NCBI GenBank assembly: GCA_031401035.1
Contig: JANNRA010000193.1
Location: 1-23,563 of the forward strand
Reading direction: 5' to 3'
Length of the DNA: 23,563 nucleotides
Source: JANNRA01 sp031401035
Lineage (GTDB): Bacteria; Desulfobacterota; Binatia; HRBIN30; CADEER01
The first letter of the stretch is position 1. The number at the start of each line of letters is the position of its first letter. Positions 7,575 through 15,203 of the stretch are shown here, piece after piece. The notes under the pieces were generated by a model, which saw nothing but the letters and a program-made list of their open reading frames with translations, did no database searches and was not told the origin of the DNA. Position numbers and translations under genes: made by a program.

Positions 7575-8126
7575 ATGTCTGTGAAGGTCGCGCACGGAGA
7601 AGGCGATGGCGCGGTGCCGGAGTCGCGCGCTGAGGCGCGCCTGATGTCGCCGTTGGCGGTTGCCGACGAGGTGTGGATCGTCACGGCGTTGCTGCATCGG
7701 GAGCACCCGGAGCGCGAGGACTTTACGGCCAAGGAGATCGAGGCTCGGGCCAGACGCGAGGCGATCTGCGCGCCGCTGCGGCCCGGCGTGTATGTGCATG
7801 CGATCCTGCACTGCGTGGCGAATCGTGAGCCGAAGCCGGCGCGTCTGTGCATGCTGTACGCGACCGGTCGGTCGCGGCGCCGGCTCTACCGACCTGGCGA
7901 TGCCTGCGACCCGGGTCGGGCGAGCGGGCGCACGGTGCCCGATCTGGCGGACGTCCCGGCCGCGTATCGGTTCTTGCTCGAGTGGTACGCGAGTGAGTAC
8001 GTCCCCCGCGGCGCCGGTGAACCGCGGCGCGACCCGTTGCTCGCCGCGCGCGGACTGGGCCGCGATCTGCGGTCCGATGAGCACCCGGACACGCACGTCG
8101 CCGGCCTGCGCGCGGGGTGGACGTGA
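7575..8126 (+). CDS. putative antitoxin/partner protein upstream of PIN toxin
   Basis: A protein of 183 residues from ATG 7575, or 160 residues from ATG 7644. The second start is preceded by GAGG eight bases upstream and begins with MSPLAVADEVWIVTALLHRE, which looks like the real conserved N-terminus; ATG 7575 has no ribosome binding site. The body shows FTAKEIEARAR, a short helix pattern that could belong to a winged-helix-like fold, then LRPGVYVHAILHCVANREPKP, CMLYATGRSRRRLYRPGD, and a C-terminal AAYRFLLEWYASEY helix. I recall similar proteins beside PIN-domain genes in other soil bacteria but know no named family. The stop overlaps the PIN start as GTGA, the usual coupling of antitoxin and toxin. 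The antitoxin role is inferred from position only. Codon use looks a little less GC3-biased than in the flanking genes, which may indicate transfer. Confidence 0.6.
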   Translation: MSVKVAHGEGDGAVPESRAEARLMSPLAVADEVWIVTALLHREHPEREDFTAKEIEARARREAICAPLRPGVYVHAILHCVANREPKPARLCMLYATGRSRRRLYRPGDACDPGRASGRTVPDLADVPAAYRFLLEWYASEYVPRGAGEPRRDPLLAARGLGRDLRSDEHPDTHVAGLRAGWT

Positions 8127-8545
8127 GCCGGGTATTCTGGGACACCAACCTGTTCGTCTATCTGTTCGAGGACTGCGGCGCATTGTCGGATCGGGTCGCC
8201 GCCCTGCGCGAGCGCATGTTGACGCGCGGCGATGCCCTGGTGACCTCGAGTCTCACCGTGGGTGAGGTGTTGGTGAAGCCGATCGCCGCCGGACGGGATG
8301 ACCTGCGCCGCGCCTATGAGCAGGCGCTGGCCGCCAGTGCCGAGATCGTTCCGTTCGATCGTCGCGCCGCGGTCGAATATGCCCGCCTCCGGCAGGACCG
8401 CGCCATCCGCCCTCCCGACGCGATCCAACTGGCCTGCGCCGCCGGCTCGGCAGTCGATCTCTTCATCACCAACGACGACCGCCTGAGCCGCAAGAGTGTT
8501 GCCGGCATCCAGTTCATCACCTCCCTCGCCGGCGCCCCGCTGTGA
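8123..8545 (+). CDS. PIN-domain ribonuclease (VapC-like toxin)
   Basis: A 140-residue PIN-domain protein, the usual size for VapC-type toxins, which cleave RNA with a metal-dependent acidic site. All four acidic positions are present: D7 in VFWDTNLFVYLFE, E48 in SSLTVGEVLV, D99 in RPPDAIQLACA and D118 in FITNDDRLS. The GTG at 8123 overlaps the upstream stop by four bases; an in-frame GTG at 8117 would add two residues. It looks intact. The target RNA is unknown. The gene ends 54 bases before tRNA-Lys. Confidence 0.85.
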   Translation: MSRVFWDTNLFVYLFEDCGALSDRVAALRERMLTRGDALVTSSLTVGEVLVKPIAAGRDDLRRAYEQALAASAEIVPFDRRAAVEYARLRQDRAIRPPDAIQLACAAGSAVDLFITNDDRLSRKSVAGIQFITSLAGAPL

Positions 8546-8599
8546 GCGCCCCCCGCGTGCCTGGCGACCCCGCCCCGGCATGTGGTAGCCAATCATGAC

Positions 8600-8673
8600 G
8601 AGCCGTTAGCTCAGGTGGTTAGAGCATCTGCCTTTTAAGCAGAGGGTCCTGGGTTCGAGCCCCAGACGGCTCA
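8600..8673 (+). tRNA. tRNA-Lys (UUU anticodon)
   Basis: A complete 74-base cloverleaf. The acceptor stem is GAGCCGT/ACGGCTC (8600-8606 with 8666-8672) with discriminator A at 8673. The D stem is GCTC/GAGC. The anticodon stem TCTGC/GCAGA closes the loop CTTTTAA, giving anticodon TTT. The T stem is CTGGG/CCCAG with loop TTCGAGC. CCA is not encoded. All stems are fully paired. Confidence 0.97.
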
Positions 8674-8688
8674 CTTGTTTCCAGCGGC

Positions 8689-8711
8689 GCGACGACGACT
8701 TGCGCCGTCGC
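8689..8711 (+). terminator. possible hairpin after tRNA-Lys
   Basis: GCGACG (8689-8694) can pair with CGTCGC (8706-8711), or alternatively GGCGC (8686-8690) with GCGCC (8702-8706). It starts 16 bases after the tRNA end. There is no T-tract and such pairings are common in GC-rich DNA. The remainder of the 8674-8874 gap shows nothing I can support. Confidence 0.22.
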
Positions 8712-8874
8712 CTCTGCCCGCGTCGGTTGGTCTGCGCCGGCGGTGCAACTTCTGGTGCCGCGGGTCGCGGAGCTCCTGCACGTCACGCGCTGCGTCGCCG
8801 TTCCACCCCAGATGATGCTCGCGTGACGCCTACGCTGTGGTGTAAGAGCGCACGGGGCTGAGGGGGAGCAACGC

Positions 8875-10230
8875 ATGGAAGACCTGACCAGGCTGCTCGA
8901 CCAGATCGCCGGCATCGTGTGGGGCCCGCCGATGCTGATCCTGCTCGTCGGGACGCACGTCTACCTGACCTTCCGTCTGCGCTTCATCCAGCGCTACATG
9001 GGCCGGGCGATTCGCATCTCCCTGCAGCGCGAGTCCGAGGGCGAGGGCGACGTGTCCCAGTTCGGCGCGCTGACGACGGCGCTTGCCGCCACCATCGGCA
9101 CGGGCAACATCGTCGGGGTCGCCACGGCCGTGGCGGCGGGCGGGCCCGGGGCCGTCCTCTGGATGTGGCTCACCGGTGTGTTCGGCATCGCGACGAAGTA
9201 CGCCGAGGCCCTCCTGTCGGTGAAGTATCGGGTGAAAGCGGCCGACGGCACGATGGCAGGCGGTCCGATGTACGTACTCGAGCGCGGAATGAAGAGCCGG
9301 CCCCTCGGTATCCTCTTCGCGGCGCTGACGGCGGTGAGCGCGTTCGGCATCGGCAATACGGTGCAGGCCAACTCGGTCGCGACCCTGGTGCACGACACCT
9401 TCGGCCTCTCGCCCTGGATCACCGGCGCCGTCATGACGGCGTTGACCGCGCTCGTGATCCTCGGCGGCATCAAGTCGATCGCCCGCGTCTGCGAGCGGCT
9501 GGTGCCGTTCATGGCAATCTTCTACGTCGCCGGGTGCCTCATCATCCTGGCGCTGAACGTGGCGGAGATCCCCGCCACCATCGCGCTGATCGTCAGCTCG
9601 GCCTTCACCGGCCAGGCGGCGGTCGGCGGCTTCCTCGGTGCCGGCGTCCGCGAGGCGATGCGCTACGGCGTCGCGCGCGGGCTGTTCTCCAACGAGTCCG
9701 GGCTCGGCAGCGCGCCGATCGTCGCGGCGGCGGCTCAGACCAGGAACCCCGTTCGCCAGGCCCTGGTGTCGTCGACCGGAACCTTCTGGGACACGGTCGT
9801 GGTGTGTCTCATGACCGGGCTCGTGGTCGTGCAGTCGGGCGAGTGGAGGCAGGGCATGGGCGGCGCCAAGCTCACCTCGGCGGCGTTCCAGGATCTCCCG
9901 GTCATCGGGCCGATCGTGCTGACGGTCGGTCTCCTGACATTCGTTTTCTCGACCATCCTCGGATGGGCCTATTACGGCGAGAAGGCGTGTGAGTATCTCT
10001 TCGGCCCGCGCTCGACGGTGGTCTATCGCGTGCTGTGGGTGGCCGCGGTGATGCTGGGCGCGGTGTTGCCGCTGCCGATCGTGTGGTCGGCCGCCGACAT
10101 CACCAACGCGATGATGGCCATTCCGAACCTGATCTCACTCCTGGTGCTGACGCACGTCATCGTCGACGAAACCCGCCGCGACCTCTGGAACGAGGGGCGC
10201 GGCGAAGGTGAGACCCCGAGCGGGGGATGA
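8875..10230 (+). CDS. AGCS-family sodium:alanine (amino acid) symporter
   Basis: A 451-residue inner-membrane transporter of the alanine/glycine:cation symporter family, which couples Na+ (or H+) entry to uptake of small neutral amino acids. The family signature is clear in the first third: GALTTALAATIGTGNIVG, then GPGAVLWMWLTGVFGIATKY and GTMAGGPMYVLERG. Further family motifs are ARGLFSNESGLGSAPI and, near the C-terminus, ILGWAYYGEKACEYLFG. About ten or eleven hydrophobic helices are visible. ATG 8875 follows a strong GAGGGGGAG ribosome binding site 6-7 bases upstream, which settles the start. The length is usual and there is no lesion. It is followed after 63 bases by a sulfotransferase gene on the same strand, with hairpins between them, so it may be transcribed alone. 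Confidence 0.95.
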   Translation: MEDLTRLLDQIAGIVWGPPMLILLVGTHVYLTFRLRFIQRYMGRAIRISLQRESEGEGDVSQFGALTTALAATIGTGNIVGVATAVAAGGPGAVLWMWLTGVFGIATKYAEALLSVKYRVKAADGTMAGGPMYVLERGMKSRPLGILFAALTAVSAFGIGNTVQANSVATLVHDTFGLSPWITGAVMTALTALVILGGIKSIARVCERLVPFMAIFYVAGCLIILALNVAEIPATIALIVSSAFTGQAAVGGFLGAGVREAMRYGVARGLFSNESGLGSAPIVAAAAQTRNPVRQALVSSTGTFWDTVVVCLMTGLVVVQSGEWRQGMGGAKLTSAAFQDLPVIGPIVLTVGLLTFVFSTILGWAYYGEKACEYLFGPRSTVVYRVLWVAAVMLGAVLPLPIVWSAADITNAMMAIPNLISLLVLTHVIVDETRRDLWNEGRGEGETPSGG

Positions 10231-10268
10231 CCGAATGAGTGACGCACCGTCCCCCACTCGTTCGGGGG
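10217..10268 (+). promoter_or_regulatory. two mutually exclusive hairpins between symporter and sulfotransferase genes
   Basis: CGAGCGGGGGA (10217-10227) pairs with TCCCCCACTCG (10250-10260) with one mismatch. The same CCCCC (10251-10255) can instead pair with GGGGG at 10264-10268. The first stem overlaps the symporter stop. The layout could be a terminator or an attenuator-like switch, but no leader peptide, T-tract or ligand motif is seen. Confidence 0.35.
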
Positions 10269-10293
10269 CGCGGCGATCCGGCGGAGGCCCGCT

Positions 10294-11217
10294 ATGCGAT
10301 ATCGGTCCGTGATCGCCGACAGTGCGCGCTGGGACGGGTTTGCCTTCCGGCCCGGCGACATCGTCATCAGCACGCCGCCCAAGTGCGGTACGACGTGGAC
10401 GCAGATGCTGTGCGCGCTGTTGATCTTCGACGGCCCCGAGTTTCCCGCCCCGATGGACGAGATCTCGCCATGGATGGACATGTGCAATCGGTCTCGCGCC
10501 GACGTGTGGGCGGCGCTGCACGCGCAGACGCACCGGCGCTTCATCAAGACGCACACGCCGCTCGACGGCCTGCCGCAGCGCCCTGAGGTCACCTACCTGG
10601 TCGTCGGTCGCGATCCCCGTGACGTGGCGGTGTCGTACGAGCATCACGCGGCCAACATGGACTTCGACCACTTCATGGCCCTGCGCGCGGCGACGGTCGG
10701 CAATGACGACCTCGCCGACCTGCCGCCACGCCGACCGCTGCCCGACGACCCGCTGGAGCGCTTTCAGCTGTTCGTGGCCGACGAGACGGGGGGTGGACCG
10801 CCGAGTCTGTCCTCGGTGCTGCATCACCTGGACACCGGCTGGCGGCGTCGCCATACGCCCAACGTCGCGCTCTTCCACTACGCCGATTACAAGGCTGATC
10901 TCGTCGGCGAGTTGCTGCGGCTGGCCCAGGGTCTCGGCATGCCGTGCGCACCCGAGCGAGCGCGCACGCTGGCGCCGGAAGCGAGCCTGACGCGCATGCG
11001 CGAGCGCGCCAGTGAACTGGCGCCGGTGGTCTCGCAGGGGAACTGGAAGGATCCACGCGGCTTCTTCCGTAGCGGCGGTAGCGGTGAGTGGCGCGCCCGC
11101 CTCACCGACGCCGACCTCGTCGCCTACGAGGCGCGGGTGCGGGCACTGGCGGATGCGGACCTGGCGCGGTGGGCGCATGGCGGGCGGCTGGCCTCGGGCG
11201 TCGATCCGCAGCGATGA
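10294..11217 (+). CDS. PAPS-dependent sulfotransferase
   Basis: A 307-residue member of the Sulfotransfer_1 family, which moves a sulfuryl group from PAPS to a hydroxyl or amine of a small molecule. The 5'-phosphosulfate loop is TPPKCGTTW with K30. The 3'-phosphate site is YLVVGRDPRDVAVSYEHH, near residues 100-118. FIKTHTPLDGLP before it is also typical. The C-terminal PAPS segment reads FFRSGGSGEW, where the more usual pattern is FRKG..G.W, so the family Lys is replaced by Ser. The start is ATG 10294, six bases after a GGAGG ribosome binding site. The length is normal and there is no signal peptide, so it is cytosolic. The acceptor is unknown. It converges with the lipoprotein gene 11 bases away. 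Confidence 0.92.
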   Translation: MRYRSVIADSARWDGFAFRPGDIVISTPPKCGTTWTQMLCALLIFDGPEFPAPMDEISPWMDMCNRSRADVWAALHAQTHRRFIKTHTPLDGLPQRPEVTYLVVGRDPRDVAVSYEHHAANMDFDHFMALRAATVGNDDLADLPPRRPLPDDPLERFQLFVADETGGGPPSLSSVLHHLDTGWRRRHTPNVALFHYADYKADLVGELLRLAQGLGMPCAPERARTLAPEASLTRMRERASELAPVVSQGNWKDPRGFFRSGGSGEWRARLTDADLVAYEARVRALADADLARWAHGGRLASGVDPQR

Positions 11218-11231
11218 AGGGGCATCCTTCA
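11215..11231. terminator. hairpin embedding both convergent stop codons
   Basis: TGAAGG (11215-11220) and CCTTCA (11226-11231) form a six-base-pair stem with loop GGCAT. Each arm begins with the stop codon of one of the two convergent genes (TGA on plus, TCA as minus-strand TGA). It is a likely bidirectional terminator or a chance outcome of short spacing; there is no T-tract. Confidence 0.4.
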
Positions 11232-12358
11232 GTTGCCGATGGGCAGCGTCAGCAGCGGCGACGCGCCGTGGTCGCTGACGGCGGTCAGTGAGAAGAGGAA
11301 GTTGAGCAGGCCGAAGGTGGCCTTCGAGTTCTGATCGTTGTCGGCGATGTAAAACCATGAGCCGCGGTGCGCCACGGCGACGAAGGCGTCTTGTGGGCGC
11401 CCGTGCTGCGAGTGGATGGCCATCCCCGGCCGGTGACCTTGCGCCAGTCGAACGGCTGCCCGTCGTCGTCCATGGTGGTCGTCACCAGGCCGGCGCGGAT
11501 GTCGGCGTCGGGCGGCTCCACCGACTGCGCCAGGTAGTACAGGACGGCAAGCAGCGAGCGGCAGCGCAGGCCCACCTCATCGGGCTTGCACTCGAACGGG
11601 TAGGCGGTGAGGCGGAAGTCCTGCCGACTCGGTGGCAGATCGAGGGCCTGGCGCACCGCGGCGACGTCGGCGACGAGCGGGTCGTGCGGATCCTGGGGCG
11701 CGCGGATCCAGAACTTGGGGTTGCGTCCCGGCGGATCGGCGTCGTTTTCCTTCATCTCCCAGTTGAGGCCGACGAGTCCCGCGGCTTGCAGGCGGTGGAG
11801 CCTGGCGGCGAGGGTGGCGAACGCTTCGTTTACCGGCTTCCTCCGCGGCGTCGCGCCGGTGGCGGTCGGGGCATTGCGTACGTCGTTGGCGCGCTGCACC
11901 ACCAGCAGCAGGCGATCGTCGCTCCAGCCGGTCTGCGTCAGGCGCATCAGGGACTCGATCGAAATTGGCGTCAGCATGCGGGTGGCGAACTTGTCGCCCG
12001 AGAGCGGCGAATAGGTGATCGTGGGTTTCTCGCCGTACATGAGGCCGGTGCCCACCGTGCCGCTGCTCCCCGCGCCAAACTGGCCGCTGGCGTTGAGCGA
12101 GGCATCGACGCCGTACTGCGCCACGACGCTGCCGAGCTCCAGGAAGGTCGGCGTGTCGTTGTAGCGCAGGCGGACCAGGTTGAGCAGCATCTCGGCGTCG
12201 GCGGAGCGGGCGATCTGCCGGTTGTAATCCGGCCGTTCGCTGCGCAGCGCGTTGGGGCCGAGCCCGGTCGTGCAGCCGCCCGCCAGCAGCGCCATGGCCC
12301 CGAGCATCGCCACGGCGCGCTGGCGCCGTGTGCGGGACTTCACTTTAATGTCTGTCAC
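11229..12358 (-). CDS. putative outer-membrane or periplasmic lipoprotein (frameshifted)
   Basis: The start is GTG 12358 because GGAGGAA stands seven bases upstream. It opens with a basic stretch (KSRTRRQR), then MLGAMALLAGGC, a good lipobox with the Cys to be lipidated. Next is a conserved segment DAEMLLNLVRLRYNDTPTFLE, which I recall from a widespread lipoprotein family of unknown function in Proteobacteria. In the given frame the protein loses sense after WRKVTGRG and ends at 11285. The true C-terminus lies in the adjacent frame (MAIHSQHGRPQDAFVAVAHR, GSWFYIADND, LLTLPIGN) ending at 11229. One base added to the CCCC run at 11424-11427 joins the two, giving about 376 residues. It follows the DUF4239 gene after 57 bases on the same strand. 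Function is not known. The break looks like a homopolymer deletion, real or technical. Confidence 0.78.
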
Positions 12359-12415
12359 TGCCGGTTCCTCCCCGCGAGCGCGTCTCGGCCGAACAGCCCC
12401 AACCGGCACGGCCGC

Positions 12416-13177
12416 CTATTGCCCGAGTTGGGCGAGCGCGAAGCGCAGTGGCGCGCTGGAGATCTTGATCAGCCCGCCGAGCGGCTGGCCCATCTCCAGA
12501 ATCAGAAAGGTCGAGCCCGCGACCGCCATGGCACAGAGCAGCAGGGCGATGATCACCGTGCCGTTACGCGGCGCGAAGAGGCCGAAGCTGGCGAAGAGCA
12601 GGGCGAGCCAGAAGACCAGCACCACCAGGAATGCGATCGGCAGCGAGTTGCTCGCCTGCGCGAACATCAGCCACCGTGTTTCGAGCAGCGTAGCGGTGAG
12701 CGCGAGGGCGCGGGTCTGCTGTGCGCGCGCGGCGTCGCTCGGCGGCACGAGGGCGCGGATGCCGCTCTCGATTGCTTCGACAGTCGGGGTGGTTTTGGCC
12801 GTGCCCAAGGATTCAGCCGGCGCGCCGTCCTCCGGCCACGTCAACGCCAGCCGGAACGCCACCGCCTGGCGCAGCATCTGGCGCACCTCGCGCGTCTCGG
12901 GTCCGTACTGCGCCAGCGCCCGGTCGAGCAGAATGATGTGTGCGGCGCTCTGCTGCACCTCGCTGGTCTGCGTGTCGAACGAGCCCTTGGCCGATGCGGT
13001 CAGCAGACCGAGGACCAGCGCCGCCATCGTCGCCACCAGGCCCATCGCCAGCTTCACGACGTCCTTCGAATCGGCGCTCAGATGCTCCTCGGGGAGGAGT
13101 CCGCGCAGGAACAGGCCGAGCGACGCGCTGGCGCAGAGGCAGGCGAAGACCGATGCCGCGATGGTCAGCGAGTGCAT
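12416..13177 (-). CDS. DUF4239-type membrane protein
   Basis: A 253-residue inner-membrane protein of the bestrophin-like DUF4239 kind, with no established function. One hydrophobic helix spans about residues 5-25. The conserved segment LSADSKDVVKLAMGLVATMA with the second helix is at about 34-62, and a soluble helical stretch of about 110 residues follows (FDTQTSEVQQSAAHIILLD, then REVRQMLRQ). Two closing helices are around 175-198 and 207-227. ATG 13177 is preceded by GGGGAG four bases away. It heads a minus-strand pair with the lipoprotein gene and diverges from the CHASE2 gene across 232 bases. No lesion is visible. Confidence 0.82.
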   Translation of the reverse strand: MHSLTIAASVFACLCASASLGLFLRGLLPEEHLSADSKDVVKLAMGLVATMAALVLGLLTASAKGSFDTQTSEVQQSAAHIILLDRALAQYGPETREVRQMLRQAVAFRLALTWPEDGAPAESLGTAKTTPTVEAIESGIRALVPPSDAARAQQTRALALTATLLETRWLMFAQASNSLPIAFLVVLVFWLALLFASFGLFAPRNGTVIIALLLCAMAVAGSTFLILEMGQPLGGLIKISSAPLRFALAQLGQ

Positions 13178-13303
13178 TGAACTCCCCGTATCCTAGCTCC
13201 GAACCCTACCCGTGCGTGCGCGCAAAGTCCTGAAGGTGCGGGGAAACTTCGCGGAAATCGGCGCCCTCGATCGGCGGCGTGCCGATTCACCGTCCTCGCC
13301 GCG

Positions 13304-13332
13304 CTGACATTTCGCCCGGCAGCGCCTAGAGT
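13304..13332 (+). promoter_or_regulatory. sigma-70-like promoter for the CHASE2 gene
   Basis: CTGACA (13304-13309) matches five of six -35 positions and TAGAGT (13327-13332) matches four of six -10 positions, with a 17-base spacer. It lies about 78 bases before the CHASE2 ATG in a 232-base divergent gap. It is the best promoter match I found in the window. Confidence 0.5.
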
Positions 13333-13409
13333 GCGGCGATCGTGCGCCGGGCCGGGGTAATCCTGACGTGTAGTGCTCGCCCGCCAGTCCGGCGGCGGCG
13401 GGGCATGGC

Positions 13410-14765
13410 ATGAGCAGGGTGGGTCCGCGCCGTCGCCCGCTCAGCCGCCTGTGGCGGCCGTTGGCGACCTACCTCGTCTTCCTCGCCGGCGGCGTCCTGC
13501 TGCTGCGCATGGATCCGTTCGGCTTCTCGCGGCTGACGAAGTTCTACTCGCAGGACCTGCTCGCGGCGGCCATGGCGGGGTGCTACCCGGACGCGCCCGA
13601 CGGACCCTGCGTCAGGGACGGGCGGGCGCAGACGGCGGTGGTGCTGCTGCGCGACGCCGACCTGACGGCCTTTGCAGAGCCGTGGCCGCCGCGCTACGGC
13701 TTTCACGCCCGCATCCTCAAGGCGATCCGCGCCAACCGGCCGAAGGCGGTGATGATGGACATCGTCTTCGAGGACCAGCGCGACGATCCCAGCATCGCCG
13801 CGCTCGCCGCCGAGCTCGATCGCTACCGAGCGGCGGGGATTCCCGTCTACGCCGCGTCCTTCGGCCTCGACCGGCCACTGCGGTCGGAGGTCGGCGCCCG
13901 CGTCACCTCCGTTCAGGTGCCGAAGAAGATCGACCCGCTCGACCGCGTGACGCGCTTCTACGATCTCAACACCGGTGCGCCGCAGCACCAGCTGACGGCG
14001 GTGCCGATGGCCTGGCGCGATGTCTGCGGCGGCTGTCAGGGCGAGCGCGGCTGCGGCGACGACCCGATCCGCGTCTTCTGGCCGACGCTGCCGGAGCAGA
14101 GCTGGAACGACCGCTGGTTGGCCTGCCGCCGCCGGCCGCCGTTTCCCTGGTGGATCGTGCAGGACCGCGGCAGCGACTTCCGTGAGGACTGTCCGGCGAC
14201 GCCGACCATCCCGGCGCGCATTCTGCTGGAGCCGACCGAGGCCGACGACGCGGCGATCGAGGCGATGATCGCCGACGGCGTGGTGTTCTACGGCGCCTAC
14301 TTCCACGGCGCCGCCGACGCCATGAACACGCCGCTGCACAACGACCTGCCGGCTGTCTTCCTGCACGCCACCGCCTTCGACAACCTGCTGACGCTCGGCC
14401 CCGAGGCGTTGCGCCACCGCGAGCGCACGGTGCCGCTGCTCGGCGTATCGCTGCCCGACTTCCTGCTCCTGGCGCTGATCGGCGCCGTCTTCATCGCCCG
14501 GCGCTCGAGTTCGCGGCTCGAGGCCGGCTGGCAACACCTGCTGCGCCGCGTCCGTAGCCGCCTCGGACGCATGCTGCTGATCGCCCTCGGCAGCCAGATC
14601 GGCATGCTGCTCATCTTGTCCACGGGCATCGCCTTTCTCGCCTGCCGCGTCGGTGCCGCACCCTGGCTGCTCGGCGCCAACTTCCTCTTCGCCGTCACCT
14701 GGACCGAAGTGCTCGACATCACCGAGAAGCTGTTCGAGGCTGCGGATGAGTTGGGGCCGCAGTAA
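13410..14765 (+). CDS. CHASE2-domain membrane protein without output domain
   Basis: A 451-residue protein with one N-terminal helix (about 18-35), a periplasmic CHASE2-like domain (about 40-345) and three C-terminal helices (about 348-368, 390-412, 415-436). CHASE2 features include VVLLRDADLTAF, RILKAIRANRPKAVMMDIVF, FFRR-equivalent charged segments in the middle, and DGVVFYGAYFHGAADAMNTP before the last part. In known CHASE2 proteins this three-helix block is followed by a kinase, cyclase or GGDEF domain. Here the protein ends about 15 residues after the last helix, at TAA. The middle of the domain has an unusual Cys-rich loop (DVCGGCQGERGCGDD). It begins a plus-strand run with the SH3-like, M48 and small membrane proteins. 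The ATG at 13410 follows GGGG weakly. Ligand and partner are unknown. Confidence 0.8.
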   Translation: MSRVGPRRRPLSRLWRPLATYLVFLAGGVLLLRMDPFGFSRLTKFYSQDLLAAAMAGCYPDAPDGPCVRDGRAQTAVVLLRDADLTAFAEPWPPRYGFHARILKAIRANRPKAVMMDIVFEDQRDDPSIAALAAELDRYRAAGIPVYAASFGLDRPLRSEVGARVTSVQVPKKIDPLDRVTRFYDLNTGAPQHQLTAVPMAWRDVCGGCQGERGCGDDPIRVFWPTLPEQSWNDRWLACRRRPPFPWWIVQDRGSDFREDCPATPTIPARILLEPTEADDAAIEAMIADGVVFYGAYFHGAADAMNTPLHNDLPAVFLHATAFDNLLTLGPEALRHRERTVPLLGVSLPDFLLLALIGAVFIARRSSSRLEAGWQHLLRRVRSRLGRMLLIALGSQIGMLLILSTGIAFLACRVGAAPWLLGANFLFAVTWTEVLDITEKLFEAADELGPQ

Positions 14766-14846
14766 GGGTTTCCCAGGAGGGCGCCAGTCGGTCTCGCCAA
14801 GGCACGCGGTTGGTTGGTAGGGAGGCTTCGTCTGGAGGGTGAGCGC

Positions 14847-15203
14847 ATGAAGACGATGGTGGTGACGGCGACGATGCTGCTGCTGCTCGCGATGGCGGCG
14901 GGCGGCGGCGACGAGGCGACGATGGTGAAGATCAAGAAGTGGAAGGTCGATCCGGTCGAACTGCTCGATGCCCCGGACGGTAAGATCGTGGCGACCAGGC
15001 CGGCCGCCGACCTGCCGAGCGAGGCGCTGCGGACCGGGCAGGGGTGGCTCAAGGTCGCCGTCGGCGGCAAGGACTACTACGTCGAGGCGAGCCAGGCGCG
15101 CACCGATCTGAAGCTGAGCGGCAGGCCGAAGTGTGAGAACCTCGGCGGCGCCACCGGCCACGCGGCGTCGCGCGGCCTCGGCGAGGAAGGCTGCGAGCCG
15201 TGA
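14847..15203 (+). CDS. small periplasmic SH3-like protein
   Basis: A protein of 118 residues. The N-terminus MKTMVVTATMLLLLAMAAGG is a signal peptide. The body (about 27-90) shows short beta-strand pattern of a bacterial SH3 kind: VELLDAPDGKIVATRP, then GWLKVAVGGKDYYVEASQ. The C-terminal tail holds two Cys that could form a disulfide. ATG 14847 has GGAGG nine bases upstream; an earlier in-frame start at 14814 lacks one and would spoil the signal peptide. The stop overlaps the GTG of the M48 protease by four bases, so the two are probably co-translated and may work together in the periplasm. No specific function can be assigned. Confidence 0.75.
   Translation: MKTMVVTATMLLLLAMAAGGGDEATMVKIKKWKVDPVELLDAPDGKIVATRPAADLPSEALRTGQGWLKVAVGGKDYYVEASQARTDLKLSGRPKCENLGGATGHAASRGLGEEGCEP

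Noticed and set aside
8600..8673. tRNA-Lys as attachment site of an island carrying the toxin-antitoxin pair
   Set aside because: I saw no second copy of the tRNA 3' end and no integrase gene nearby in the window.
11357..13180. Plus-strand open frame of about 607 codons over the lipoprotein and DUF4239 genes
   Set aside because: No recognisable domain; the minus strand has a lipobox, membrane helices and ribosome binding sites.
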